From CAIVVT01 sp963838205 (GTDB taxonomy: Bacteria > Acidobacteriota > Terriglobia > Bryobacterales > Bryobacteraceae): DNA of 64,000 bases. This document shows, piece after piece, positions 36,038 to 44,922 of this stretch. The translations under genes and the position numbers were made by a program. The stretch spans positions 62,001-126,000 of the forward strand of contig CAWIQF010000010.1 of NCBI GenBank assembly GCA_963838205.1. Direction: 5' to 3'. Position 1 is the first letter of the stretch; each line of letters opens with the position of its first letter. A model generated the notes under the pieces. It was given only the letters and a program-made list of their open reading frames with translations. It searched no databases and was not told the DNA's origin.

Positions 36038-36705
36038 TGGGCCGGCTTGCCGTATACTTCCACCTCGACGTAATGGTTCAGGGCGTTGATGTTATTCCCA
36101 TTGCTCCAGAGCCGCACATAGCGGGCGATTACGCCTTTGGCGTCGATCAATCTACCCTCGGCGGTTTCCACGTAGTTGAGATCCTTGCCCGCGCCCAGCC
36201 CCACTGTGTTGTCGTGGTCATTGTTGAACAAGGTTCGAACGTTGGTCAGGAAATCCGGATCGTCCGAGACTTGCACGATGACATCGAAGTAGACCCGCGC
36301 CTGCTTATGAAAATGCCACAGGAGAATCGCGTAGATCGTGCACTTCTCCCTCAGATCGATGGTCACGGACTGAATGCCCGGCGGAAGTTCCACGTAGGTT
36401 CCGTCCAGACCCGACTTTTCACCATCGGTCAGCATTTCGAACTCACCTACCGAAGTCTCCGAAGCACTGCTTGAAACAGGTTTCCCCCGAGCGACGTTCA
36501 GCGTGCCCGAGGGAGCCAGAAAGGCAGGCCGCATTTTGCCGGTGGGCTTTTCGAGATTCGGGACTTTGAGGTTTTGAGGAGTCCCTTCGAACAACGGCTT
36601 CGGGAGCGAAAGCGGCAACGGCTCGAGCTTCGGCGTCTGCGCGCAGGCGGCCGCAGCAGCCAGCGCCAGCGAGATCATGCTCAGTGTCGTTTTCGTCGAA
36701 GCCAT
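36034..36705 (-). CDS. Exported protein with a discoidin (F5/8 C)-like domain
   Basis: 223 residues: a signal peptide (MISLALAAAAACAQ), a Pro/Leu-rich linker and a galactose-binding-like domain from about 70 to 220 (NVARGKPVSSSASE, DGTYVELPPGIQSVTIDLRE, IYAILLWHFHKQARVYFDV, GVIARYVRLWSNGNN, NHYVEVEVYG). F5/8 C domains bind carbohydrates or lipids. There is no catalytic domain. It is in an operon with the HEAT gene pair 10 bases upstream and the GT-C gene overlapping downstream. A carbohydrate-docking role is reasonable but unproved. Confidence 0.75.
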   Translation of the reverse strand: MASTKTTLSMISLALAAAAACAQTPKLEPLPLSLPKPLFEGTPQNLKVPNLEKPTGKMRPAFLAPSGTLNVARGKPVSSSASETSVGEFEMLTDGEKSGLDGTYVELPPGIQSVTIDLREKCTIYAILLWHFHKQARVYFDVIVQVSDDPDFLTNVRTLFNNDHDNTVGLGAGKDLNYVETAEGRLIDAKGVIARYVRLWSNGNNINALNHYVEVEVYGKPAH

Positions 36706-36714
36706 TGGTTCAAC

Positions 36715-37929
36715 CTACTTCCGATTCAGCGCCTGCTCCAAAGCAGCGACGGCGATCTTCGCTTCCTGGGCAACGCTAGCGTCGCTCAGTTCCTCCCGCG
36801 CCAGCCTGAGCGATTCTTCCGAAGGCGCCTTCTGGAGCGCTGCCAGGATGGCGCGTTTTTCTTCGGGCTGTCGGGCGATGCGCAACGCGCTCTCCAACAT
36901 TTTCGCGGTCTCGGATGGCGCGCGATCCCCTGGCTGCGACACCAGCTTTATGTATCCGCGCAGCGCCAGAATCTGCAGAGCTGAGCTACCCGGCTGACCG
37001 GCTACCGTCAATAAATCCCCCGCCGGCTCTGCAGTCGGCCATTGCGAGAGAGCAAGGATTGCAGGCCGCCGCGCCTCGTCATCGGCTTGCTTGAGTACGT
37101 CGCGGAACAGCGGCAGCGTGTCCTTGATGCCGGCCTGCCCCATCACGGACAACAGAGCGCCCTTCTTTTCCGGGTCATTCGCGGAACGGTACGCCGCAAC
37201 CAGCTCAGGCCCGTGGGATTGAGAGGAGCGCTTCAGCACCGAAAACAAAGCGCGCTGTGCTTCTGTCAGATCGGCATTGCCACGCACGTTCAACAGAAGA
37301 TCGATCAGGGCCGGCACGCGGTCGGGGCCGGCAACATCCCGCAGCGCCCGAATTGCTTCGCGCCGCACCGCGGCGTCGTCCTCCTTTGCCGCCGCCAGCA
37401 ATGTGTCGGCAGCCTGCGTGATGTTGCGTTCCGCCGCGGCTCTGATTAGTTCAACCCGGACTTTGGGCTCTGCCCGGGGAATGGACTCGACCACTGCCCG
37501 GTCAACGTCGGCGCCGCGCAAGCTGTACAGGCACTGACGCGCGGCGCTCTGCTCTTCACCAGTCGTGTCGGCAGCGCGCTGGGCCACCGGCAGCACCGAT
37601 GACGCGTCGCCGAGCCGTTGCAGACCCGTCAAAGCTTCGATCCGCAGAGCGACGTTCTGCGATTTCAACGCCTCGTCCAAGACCGGCCGGGCGGCGGGAT
37701 CGCCGCGGTCCCCGAGGGCCGCGATCATCTGGACCTGGCCATCGGCAGGCAACTCCGCCATTGAGTCGACCATCACCTTCATGGCAGCCGCACCTGGGAT
37801 CGCCAGCAGGGACCGGACAGCGGCCGCGCGCAAGGTCGGACTACCATCTTTTAGCGCCGCCGTCAGCACGGGCAACGCACTCTCGCCCGAAATGGCGCCG
37901 AGCCCACGGAGCGCCGCCACACGTACCAT
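36715..37929 (-). CDS. HEAT-repeat protein, C-terminal part of a frameshifted gene
   Basis: 404 residues made of HEAT/PBS-lyase-like repeats (VRVAALRGLGAISGESALPVL, SPTLRAAAVRSLLAIPG, DAAVRREAIRALRDVAG and others). There is no signal peptide, and the first repeat starts mid-array. The frame directly before it, AIYRRLYQPGESE, continues the upstream piece (37863-38651), so the two were one exported protein of about 640 residues. The lesion lies near 37975, where the sequence CTCTC could have gained two bases. It forms part of the Gfo/Idh-ThuA operon. HEAT proteins of this kind are scaffolds. Confidence 0.8.
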   Translation of the reverse strand: MVRVAALRGLGAISGESALPVLTAALKDGSPTLRAAAVRSLLAIPGAAAMKVMVDSMAELPADGQVQMIAALGDRGDPAARPVLDEALKSQNVALRIEALTGLQRLGDASSVLPVAQRAADTTGEEQSAARQCLYSLRGADVDRAVVESIPRAEPKVRVELIRAAAERNITQAADTLLAAAKEDDAAVRREAIRALRDVAGPDRVPALIDLLLNVRGNADLTEAQRALFSVLKRSSQSHGPELVAAYRSANDPEKKGALLSVMGQAGIKDTLPLFRDVLKQADDEARRPAILALSQWPTAEPAGDLLTVAGQPGSSALQILALRGYIKLVSQPGDRAPSETAKMLESALRIARQPEEKRAILAALQKAPSEESLRLAREELSDASVAQEAKIAVAALEQALNRK

Positions 37930-38651
37930 CTCGGACTCGCCGGGCTGATAAAGCCGTCTGTAGATCGCGAGAGGCCTCCTGACCGGTCGTTGGTCTCCGC
38001 CAGGCGTTCGGCGCAGCGGAGGAGGGCTTCAGTCAGAAAGACGCGCTGCTGAGGCGACGCTTTGCCCAGGGCCGCGCTCAATGCCATCTGGGCGGGTGCA
38101 TCCGCAATGCTCGCCAGCGCATCGGCCGCCGCTGCCGCAAGCGCCGCATCCGGGCTCCCCAGCATCCCCTTCAGCTTTTCCACGGCAGTCCGGGCCCGAT
38201 GCCGGCCCAGCGTGTTCACGATCCCGATTCTTGTGCTGCCGCCGGCGCTCGCGAGCGCGTCGAGCAGGGCCGCGTCCGCCGCGGGGCCGCCGATTCGTTC
38301 CAGAGCATAACGCGCCATTTCCGCGATGGGCGGTTGGCCCAGTAAGCGCGCGAGCACTGGCACAGAGCGCTCTGAACCCATTACGCTCAGCTCCCGGCAG
38401 ACTGCTTCCTTGCCATCACGGGTCGCGTCGGAGTCGAGCAACCGGTCCAGCGCCGCTTCCACCGCCTGGGCTTGCGAAGGTGACGCGAGCGACGCCCGCA
38501 CCAGATCGCTTAACTTAGACAATGGCTCGCGGCTGTGGCCGTATTCATATCGGGCAACCTGAGTAAGGACCTCGCTCAGGCCCGCGGGGGATTGTGCCAG
38601 CACGGTCCCCGCAGCTACGCCAGCCAGCACCAAAAAAAACCTATTCTTCAT
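37863..38651 (-). CDS. HEAT-repeat protein, N-terminal part of a frameshifted gene
   Basis: 262 residues as read: a signal peptide (RFFLVLAGVAAGTVLAQ), then HEAT repeats (SVPVLARLLGQPPIAEMARYAL, AADAALLDALASAGG, DAALAAAAADALASIADAP). After ALLRCAERLAETNDRSGGL the frame slips and the last 35 or so residues are out-of-frame nonsense (SRSTDGFISPAS...). The repeat array continues in the overlapping ORF at 36715-37929. It follows the Gfo/Idh gene by 12 bases in the operon. Either a recent mutation or a sequencing error split it. Confidence 0.75.
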   Translation of the reverse strand: MKNRFFLVLAGVAAGTVLAQSPAGLSEVLTQVARYEYGHSREPLSKLSDLVRASLASPSQAQAVEAALDRLLDSDATRDGKEAVCRELSVMGSERSVPVLARLLGQPPIAEMARYALERIGGPAADAALLDALASAGGSTRIGIVNTLGRHRARTAVEKLKGMLGSPDAALAAAAADALASIADAPAQMALSAALGKASPQQRVFLTEALLRCAERLAETNDRSGGLSRSTDGFISPASPRWYVWRRSVGSAPFRARVRCPC

Positions 38652-38663
38652 TTCAAACTCCGC

Positions 38664-39953
38664 CTAGATGTGCCAGGGATCTCGCATCGGCCGTTCCATC
38701 AATCGCGCCGCTTCGAGATCACCCACGATTTCCTGTTTCACCGGATCCCATCGAATCCTCCGGCCCACACGCATCGAGATCAGTCCCAGATACCCCGGCG
38801 TTGCCGACCTCAGGGCGACATCCGCGGGCGTCAGCGTTTCCCGTCGGGTCCTGACGCACTCGATGAACTGTGCCGGATGGCCCTTCGAGCGCGGCAATTG
38901 GACGTCATTCGGCCCAATTTTGGAGGTCAGAATACTCTTGGGTTCGCCGTCCATGCCTTTGCGATCCACCCACAGCCAACCCCCGTCTCCGATCCATTTT
39001 GTGCCCAGGCGCGTATCGTCGTACCCGCCGGAAATGTGCATTTCCAGGCCTCCGGCATACTTCGCGGTGACCCGGTAACTGGTTGCCGTGTCCCACAACA
39101 CGTCCGCGGGCGGGAATTCGCCGTGCGCCTCCACTTCAAACGGCCCACTGTGGTCCAGGCCCAGTCCCCAGTGGGCGATATCCACGTGGTGTCCGATCCA
39201 ATCCATCAACATCCCGCCGCCGTAATCGGAATGCCAGCGCCAGGTCTTGTGCACCCTGGCCGGACAGTAGGGTGCGAGGGGCGCCGGCCCGAGCCAGCGA
39301 TCGTAATCCAGCGACCGCGGGGGCGGCGACGGCGCCACCAGGTGTGCCTTGCCGTCAAAATCCGTATGGCCGCCCGGCAAGCCCACTTCCACGCGCTGCA
39401 CTTTTCCAATCCGCCCGCTGCGCACGAGCTCACAGGCGTAGCGGAACTGCGTCACGGAGCGCTGCCAGCTTCCCGTTTGCCACACTCGGCCGTAACGCCG
39501 CACCGCATCGCAGATGGCCATGCCTTCCGCGAAGTTGTGGGCCAGCGGCTTCTCGCCGTAGATGTCCTTGCCCCAGCGCGCCGCCAGAACCGAAGCCAGG
39601 CCGTGCCAATGATCCGGCAGCGAGAGGCACACGGCGTCAATGTCCGGCCGCGCCAGCATCTCCTCAACGCGCCGGTAGGCGGCGCAGTCTTTGCTCCCGT
39701 ACTTGTCATTGACCGTCTGCTGAGCGGCGTCCAGATGTTCGCTATCGACGTCGCAGACGGCCACGACACGCGCGTCCGGCAATTCCAGAAAACTCTTAAG
39801 ATTGTTCGTCCCTTGCCAGCCCACGCCGGCGCAACCCACGTGAATCCGGTCGCCGGGGGCCGTTCCGCCACCGCGGCCCACAGCGGAGGCCGGCACGACC
39901 GCGGGAAATGCAGCCGCGCCCAGACCGCCCAGGAATTTCCGCCGCGTGGTCAT
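38664..39953 (-). CDS. Tat-exported Gfo/Idh/MocA oxidoreductase
   Basis: 429 residues. A Tat signal (TTRRKFLGGLGAAAFPAVVP) precedes a Rossmann domain with the nucleotide loop GCAGVGWQGTNN and VVAVCDVD, and the EKPLAHN motif of the family's catalytic Lys-Pro. The C-terminal substrate domain runs from about 170 to 430. Exported relatives in Bacteroidetes, Planctomycetes and Acidobacteria oxidise sugars or act on modified glycosides. Its start overlaps the ThuA stop by four bases (ATGA), so ThuA and this enzyme are translationally coupled, a pairing that recurs in such genomes. Confidence 0.9.
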   Translation of the reverse strand: MTTRRKFLGGLGAAAFPAVVPASAVGRGGGTAPGDRIHVGCAGVGWQGTNNLKSFLELPDARVVAVCDVDSEHLDAAQQTVNDKYGSKDCAAYRRVEEMLARPDIDAVCLSLPDHWHGLASVLAARWGKDIYGEKPLAHNFAEGMAICDAVRRYGRVWQTGSWQRSVTQFRYACELVRSGRIGKVQRVEVGLPGGHTDFDGKAHLVAPSPPPRSLDYDRWLGPAPLAPYCPARVHKTWRWHSDYGGGMLMDWIGHHVDIAHWGLGLDHSGPFEVEAHGEFPPADVLWDTATSYRVTAKYAGGLEMHISGGYDDTRLGTKWIGDGGWLWVDRKGMDGEPKSILTSKIGPNDVQLPRSKGHPAQFIECVRTRRETLTPADVALRSATPGYLGLISMRVGRRIRWDPVKQEIVGDLEAARLMERPMRDPWHI

Positions 39954-41017
39954 CGCTTCGCGAGAGCCGCGCTGGGCGTGTCATCCGCCTTCAGATCGCC
40001 CAGCGCATACTGGATGCCCGCCAGGAAATGCTGGAGGACGGGTGGATTCGACCAGATCTCGGGATTGTGGCCCAGCGAGGAATAGAAGACCCGTCCTTTG
40101 CCATAACGGCGAATCCAACTCATGCCGAAGTCGTGATCTTTGGCGCGCTCGGCCAGAAAGTGCCGCTTCGGGTCCATATCGGTCCGATCCGTATCTATGC
40201 CCAGCAGGATGTGCAGCTTCTCGCGCGAATACGGCGCCTGGAACTGGAATACCTCGTCGGAGATCTCGAAGCTCTTTCCGCCGAAAGCCGCATTCACGGG
40301 ACTGGCCGGGTCTTCCACCTTCATCGTGATGACGTCTTTCGGTCCCCACGGATGCCCGCCGTTCTCGTAACCTCCGAGCATGTCGCCAAAGGGCGGGAAC
40401 TGATCGTATTTAGGATATTGCACGAACGTCGCCCCGGCCGCATGAAACCCGATGAACCCCTTGCCGTTGCGCACGAAACTGAGCAGCGATTCCCTCAGCG
40501 CCGCGTCTTCGAACAGTACGCCGCCGGTGTTGTTGAAGCAGATCGCGTCGAACTGTTTCAGTTTGGCGGGACTGAACGTGTTTATATCGTTGCTGAATAC
40601 CGTTTCGTAAGCGCCGGTCTTCTCACCCATTTGCTGTATAGCCAGATTGCCGAACGGAATCGAGGTATGGCCGCGGCGCTCTTTCCCATCCCTGATGTTC
40701 AATGTGACCACCAGCAGCTTCCGTTTCCGCTTGGGGTGAACCTGGGCGGTCTGCGGAATGGCGTTCTCGACTCTCTGCTTTTCCTCGGCCGTCAATTGAG
40801 GCAGATTCTGTGCGCCGAGCTCCTGCTGTTTCCGCGCTTCCTGCGCCGATTCCTGGGCGCCCTTCTTCACGGATTGTTCGATCTGCGGACCGGCTGGCGT
40901 CGCCAGCGCCGCGCCTGCGCCCAGTACGGCCAGCGACAGAACCGCATGCAATATGGACCTATGCGCTCCTGGAATCCTCTTCCGCCCAGCCCCGTATCTC
41001 GTCCGCATCTCAATCAT
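39950..41017 (-). CDS. Exported ThuA-domain protein, operon partner of Gfo/Idh enzymes
   Basis: 355 residues from the ATG at 41017, chosen because GGAAGGAGCG precedes it; the frame is open 60 codons further. The signal peptide is SILHAVLSLAVLGAGAALA. A charged helical linker (QSVKKGAQESAQEARKQQ) and the ThuA fold follow: FDAICFNNTGGVLFED, GKGFIGFHAAGATF, GGYENGGHPWG and GRVFYSSLGHNPE. It is a clear paralogue of the protein at 27246. It lies between two Gfo/Idh genes, overlapping the downstream one by ATGA. The reaction is not known. Confidence 0.87.
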   Translation of the reverse strand: MIEMRTRYGAGRKRIPGAHRSILHAVLSLAVLGAGAALATPAGPQIEQSVKKGAQESAQEARKQQELGAQNLPQLTAEEKQRVENAIPQTAQVHPKRKRKLLVVTLNIRDGKERRGHTSIPFGNLAIQQMGEKTGAYETVFSNDINTFSPAKLKQFDAICFNNTGGVLFEDAALRESLLSFVRNGKGFIGFHAAGATFVQYPKYDQFPPFGDMLGGYENGGHPWGPKDVITMKVEDPASPVNAAFGGKSFEISDEVFQFQAPYSREKLHILLGIDTDRTDMDPKRHFLAERAKDHDFGMSWIRRYGKGRVFYSSLGHNPEIWSNPPVLQHFLAGIQYALGDLKADDTPSAALAKR

Positions 41018-41064
41018 CCAATCGCTCCTTCCGCCTGTTTGCTTGCAACTCCGGAACCCTGATT

Positions 41065-42363
41065 CTATAACCGCCACGGGCCGCGCATCGGTCGCGCCAG
41101 CATGCGATTCGCCTGCTCGTCGTCGGGAAACACTTCGCGCTCGGGATCCCAGCTCACTTTTCGGCCTAGCCGGATCGCGATGTCGGCCTGCTGGCACACG
41201 GTCTCCGTGCGCACCGCCGACTCGATGTGGGAGATCGGCTGGCGCCGGGTCCGGACCGCATCCAGGAAGTTCTTCCGATGATCGTTGCTGAAGAGCACCT
41301 TGTTTTCGTTGGGACCGATCACCTGGTGTATCAGCGACTCAGGCTGCGTACGCATGCCTTCGCGGCTTACGTAGATCCAGCCTTTAGTTCCGATGAACAG
41401 TATGGCCATGCCACCGAAGTGGAATTGTTCATAGCGGGCCTTCGCTGTCTGCATGTCCAGGTACTGCAGCTTTACGCGGTTCGCGTAGCGGTGCTCGATC
41501 GCATAGGTCAGAGGCGTATCGTACAACCCTTCACCAGGGATGAACGCCGTGCCCTCCGCTGAAACCGGGCCAGTATGATCCGCATCATTCGCCCACTGCG
41601 CGATGTCCACGTCATGGATGCCATAGGCGCCGCCGATGCAACCCAGGGAGTAATCGTGGATCAGAGTCCAGTTCCGCGTGCAGCGCAGTCCCGTATACGG
41701 CGCCCACGGCGCCTGGCCGAGCCACAGGTCGTAATCGAGTCCCTCCGGAACCGGCTGTACCGGCTGCGTGGGGACCGGCGTATACCCGGCCGAGCCGACG
41801 ACGATGGTCTGAAGTTCTCCGATGCGCCCGTTCCTGACCAGTTCGCAGGTATGGCGGTACTGCTGGTTGGAGCGCTGTTGGGTGCCGAATTGAAAAACCA
41901 CTCCGTACCGCCGCACCGCCGCGCGCATGGCTCTGGCGTCCGCGAAGGTCAATCCCATCGGCTTCTCGTAATACATGTCTTTGCCATTACGAGCCGCCTC
42001 GATGCCGATCAGCGCGTGCCAGTGGTCCGGCACGGCGATCAGCACTGCGTCGATATCCTTGCGCGCCAGCAGTTCCCGGAAGTCGTTATATGTGGCGCAC
42101 GACTTATCGCCGTAGCGCTCATCCACCCACTGCTTGGCCCGCTCCCGATGCTGCCTGCGGACGTCACAGACCGCCACCACCTGAACAGCGGAGTTCTGGA
42201 GCAGCGCCTGACAGTGGCCGCTGCCCATCTCGCCAACTCCGATGTTGGCCATGACGATGCGGCTGTTCGCGCCGAAGGCCGTCGCCGGCACGATCGCGGG
42301 GAAACCCGCAGCCGCCACAACCCCTTTCAGCAGATCCCGCCGTCCGATCGTTTTCTGGCCCAT
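41065..42363 (-). CDS. Tat-exported Gfo/Idh/MocA oxidoreductase
   Basis: 432 residues from the ATG at 42363, nine bases after GAGGTG. A Tat signal (IGRRDLLKGVVAAAGFPAIV) is followed by the Rossmann motifs GVGEMGSGH and VVAVCDVR, then YYEKPMGLTFADARAMRAAV with the family Lys-Pro, and a C-terminal dimer/substrate domain. It is the first gene of the minus-strand operon ending at 34571. The second Gfo/Idh gene of the same operon is about as distant as typical paralogues, so two steps or two substrates are likely. It is divergent from the GH28-like gene. Confidence 0.9.
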   Translation of the reverse strand: MGQKTIGRRDLLKGVVAAAGFPAIVPATAFGANSRIVMANIGVGEMGSGHCQALLQNSAVQVVAVCDVRRQHRERAKQWVDERYGDKSCATYNDFRELLARKDIDAVLIAVPDHWHALIGIEAARNGKDMYYEKPMGLTFADARAMRAAVRRYGVVFQFGTQQRSNQQYRHTCELVRNGRIGELQTIVVGSAGYTPVPTQPVQPVPEGLDYDLWLGQAPWAPYTGLRCTRNWTLIHDYSLGCIGGAYGIHDVDIAQWANDADHTGPVSAEGTAFIPGEGLYDTPLTYAIEHRYANRVKLQYLDMQTAKARYEQFHFGGMAILFIGTKGWIYVSREGMRTQPESLIHQVIGPNENKVLFSNDHRKNFLDAVRTRRQPISHIESAVRTETVCQQADIAIRLGRKVSWDPEREVFPDDEQANRMLARPMRGPWRL

Positions 42364-42714
42364 ACTCTGCTTCACCTCGCCGCGAGCGATACCGCGTTTC
42401 ACTCGAAACAATATACACCCTTCGCCCAAATCGGTCACGCGGCTCTATGCGGCCAATTGCGCCGCTTGGGAAAATCCGGGAGGGCTCGCGGCGCGAATCG
42501 CCAGCTCGGATCGGCAAAATGCGTCGGTCGAGAAAATGGCATTCCTGGCACGGACTGTTAAGAGAAATCGTAAAATCGGGGAATTTCAGCCCTATTTTTT
42601 CAAATTGCGGCTTGGCGAGGAAAGAACGCAGCGTGCAGGATCAAAGGACGGCGGTTCGGTTTATACTGAATCGGACCGGGAAGTCCAAAACGGAAATTTC
42701 GGATTAACAGGCAA
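42364..42714. promoter_or_regulatory. Divergent promoter region of the sugar operon and the GH28-like gene
   Basis: 351 bases, AT-rich in the middle. At 42653-42677 lies an imperfect 25-base dyad (GGTTCGGTTTA facing TGAATCGGACC, 8 of 11 paired) that encloses a -10-like TATACT (42662-42667) about 50 bases before the GH28-like ATG. A repressor bound there would block plus-strand transcription. Confidence 0.4.
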
Positions 42715-44118
42715 ATGAAAATTGGATCCTCTGCGACGTGGGCGTTAGCGCTTGTGCTCTTCCCGAGTGCCTGGGCAGCCCCGGGCGTGTTTGCGGTTCG
42801 CCAGTACGGCGCGGCCGGAGATGGCAGGACCCTCGACACGGCAGCATTCAACGCGGCCATCGCGGCCTGCTCGGCGGCCGGAGGCGGCCAGGTCCTGGTG
42901 GCGCCAGGCCGTTATCTGACGGGCACGATCCGGCTCAAGAGCAACATCACCTTGCAGGTTGAGGCGGGCGCGGAAATCGTCGGCACCCCGGATCTGACTC
43001 AGTACCAGAGCTTCGCCCCGCCCAAGGACACGCCGATGGGGGCAGGCTCCCGGGACTGGCATCGTGCCCTCGTGCTCGGCGTCGATGTCGAGAATGTGAC
43101 GATCGCCGGACATGGAATCATCGACGGCAACAAGGTCTTCGATGCCCACGGCGAGGAGCACATGCGCGGACCGCACGGAATTCTGTTTGGCAATGCGCGC
43201 GGCATTGTGCTGCGCGACATCACGATTCGCGACGCGGGCAATTACGCGATCTTGCTCGAGTTGACCAGCGATGTCGAAATCCGTGGAATCAAAGTGACCG
43301 GGGGATGGGACGGCGTGCATTTCCGCGGCTGGAAGGACCATCCCTGCCGCAACGTGAGCATTACCGACAGCGAGTTTTTCACGGGCGACGATAATATTGC
43401 GGGCTGGTTCTGGGAAGATACCGTAATCTCGCGCTGCGTCTTTAACTCTTCGTGCAACGGAATCCGCCTGATCGGGCCGGCAAGCCGGCTCATCATCCAC
43501 GATTGCCTGTTCTTCGGCCCGGGGCGATTCGAGCACCGGACCTCCCGCGAGCGGCACCGCAAGAACATGCTGGCCGCCATCCTGCTTCAACCGGGCGCTT
43601 GGGAGCGGACCGAAGGCAGTCTCGATGACGTGCAGATTTCGGACATCACGATGCACCATGTCACCACGCCCTTCAGTTTGACTCTCACGCCCGGCAATAC
43701 CGCCGGCCGGATTGCGATCAACCGGATGACGGCCACGGGCGCCTATCTCGCGGCCGCGACCGTGGAAAGTTGGGCGGAAACGCCCATCGAGAAGATGACG
43801 CTGCATGATGTGAACTTCGAATTCACCGGCGGAGGAACCGCTGAGCAGGCGCAAGCGCCGCTCCAGGGTCCATTGTTGGATGCCCGGGCTTTGCCGGTCT
43901 GGGGTCTTTACGTACGGAAGGTGAAGACGCTCGAGATGCAGAACGTGCGGATGAACCTGGTGGCGCCGGACGCCCGTCCCGCATTTCGGGCTGACGACGT
44001 GGATCGCATTGATATGGACACGTTCCGAACGCCGCCGGGCGGCGCACCGCAGCTGATCCTGCATGGCGTGCGCGAGCTGAATTTACGCGACACAGACGCG
44101 CAGGTGATCACGCGCTGA
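42715..44118 (+). CDS. Exported GH28-like beta-helix glycosidase
   Basis: 467 residues: a signal peptide (ATWALALVLFPSAWAA), the beta-helix entry motif FAVRQYGAAGDGRTLDTAAF, and repeated coils with ASN-type turns (GILFGNARGIVLRDITIRDA). The acid pair appears in FFTGDDNIAG, equivalent to motif II of polygalacturonases. The expected GHG motif III is replaced by SCNGIRLIG, so the usual catalytic-site His is missing. It may act on rhamnogalacturonan or another polymer, or be a non-catalytic homologue. It is divergent from the Gfo/Idh-ThuA operon, from a shared control region. Confidence 0.82.
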   Translation: MKIGSSATWALALVLFPSAWAAPGVFAVRQYGAAGDGRTLDTAAFNAAIAACSAAGGGQVLVAPGRYLTGTIRLKSNITLQVEAGAEIVGTPDLTQYQSFAPPKDTPMGAGSRDWHRALVLGVDVENVTIAGHGIIDGNKVFDAHGEEHMRGPHGILFGNARGIVLRDITIRDAGNYAILLELTSDVEIRGIKVTGGWDGVHFRGWKDHPCRNVSITDSEFFTGDDNIAGWFWEDTVISRCVFNSSCNGIRLIGPASRLIIHDCLFFGPGRFEHRTSRERHRKNMLAAILLQPGAWERTEGSLDDVQISDITMHHVTTPFSLTLTPGNTAGRIAINRMTATGAYLAAATVESWAETPIEKMTLHDVNFEFTGGGTAEQAQAPLQGPLLDARALPVWGLYVRKVKTLEMQNVRMNLVAPDARPAFRADDVDRIDMDTFRTPPGGAPQLILHGVRELNLRDTDAQVITR

Positions 44119-44139
44119 GAGCGCCCGAATCCGGCTAAG

Positions 44140-44425
44140 CGGCGTAGAGACGGCCAAACTCGGGCGGACTCGAAATCCTAAATATCAGATTTGGGTGGTG
44201 GATGTGCAGACCGCGCCTGCTTTAAGCGCCGGTAAACCGCGCCTTCTGTTCGAGCAGCGAGGATTCGGATACTCTGGGGTGCGCGACTGGGAAATCTCGT
44301 CGGACGGCCAACGCTTCCTGATGGTCAAGCTCGACGACAGGAAGACCACCCCGGTGACGGAAATGATCCTCGTCCAGAACTGGTTCGAAGAACTCAAGCG
44401 CATCGCGCCTAGCGGCAAGAAGTGA
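44140..44425 (+). pseudogene. 3' remnant of a WD40/TolB-like Ser/Thr kinase
   Basis: In frame from about 44140: NPKYQIWVVDVQTAPALSAG, then WEISSDGQRFLMVKLDD, TEMILVQNWFEELKR and SGKK plus stop. This is the stereotyped C-terminal end of acidobacterial kinases with WD40-like propellers. Nothing of the kinase or the remaining blades is present; the upstream frame runs into the GH28-like gene's end. The 76-residue ORF starting with GTG at 44195 is just part of this tail. Confidence 0.6.
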
Positions 44426-44922
44426 GTGCGGCCACGCTCGTCAATGGCTTCGAACGAACAACCGAAATCGAATTTCTGATCCAGGGCTGCGCCGAAGGTC
44501 TGTCTTGGCAATCGGCCAACGCCAGGCTCGCGCCGCAGCCAACGCGCCTTGAGGCCTGCAATGAACCTGTCCACCACGACGCACGAACGCTGGTTGTGCT
44601 CGAGAGTCTGCTCGACGCTTCCGGTGTGCAAACCAATCCAGCCCAGCAGTAACATCCGGCCGCACTCGAGTGTCTCCAGGTCGCGCAGCAGAATCCGCTC
44701 CGGCCGGCCGCCCGCCGCCGCATGGGGAATCACCCACAGCTCCTCCTCTGTCACCAAGAGCACCCGCGCCGGATACTTGCGCCTTCCGAGCCAATCGGAT
44801 TCGCCCTGCGGGAGAAATACGCCCGCCATCGCCTTCGAAGCGTTTGGCGGCAGTTCGAAATCCTCCGGCGCGTCATCTGCGCCCTTAATATCGAAGGCGC
44901 AAACGTAGTCGCGAGAATCCAT
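44185..44922 (-). pseudogene. Acidobacterial hypothetical protein, 3' end replaced (chimeric ORF)
   Basis: The first 165 or so residues look like a real cytoplasmic protein: VCAFDIKGADDAPEDFELP, GVFLPQGESDWLGRRKYPARVLLVTEEELWVIPH and GRMLLLGWIGLHTGS. I do not recognise the family. From about residue 170 (codons below 44430) the ORF is only the antisense of the kinase remnant, starting at HFLPLG opposite SGKK. The native 3' end was therefore lost at a recombination joint near 44430, and the protein, if made, carries about 75 meaningless residues. Confidence 0.55.

Noticed and set aside
44195..44425. Independent 76-residue gene
   Set aside because: The sequence is the stereotyped tail of a much larger kinase, and the same frame continues upstream without a start.
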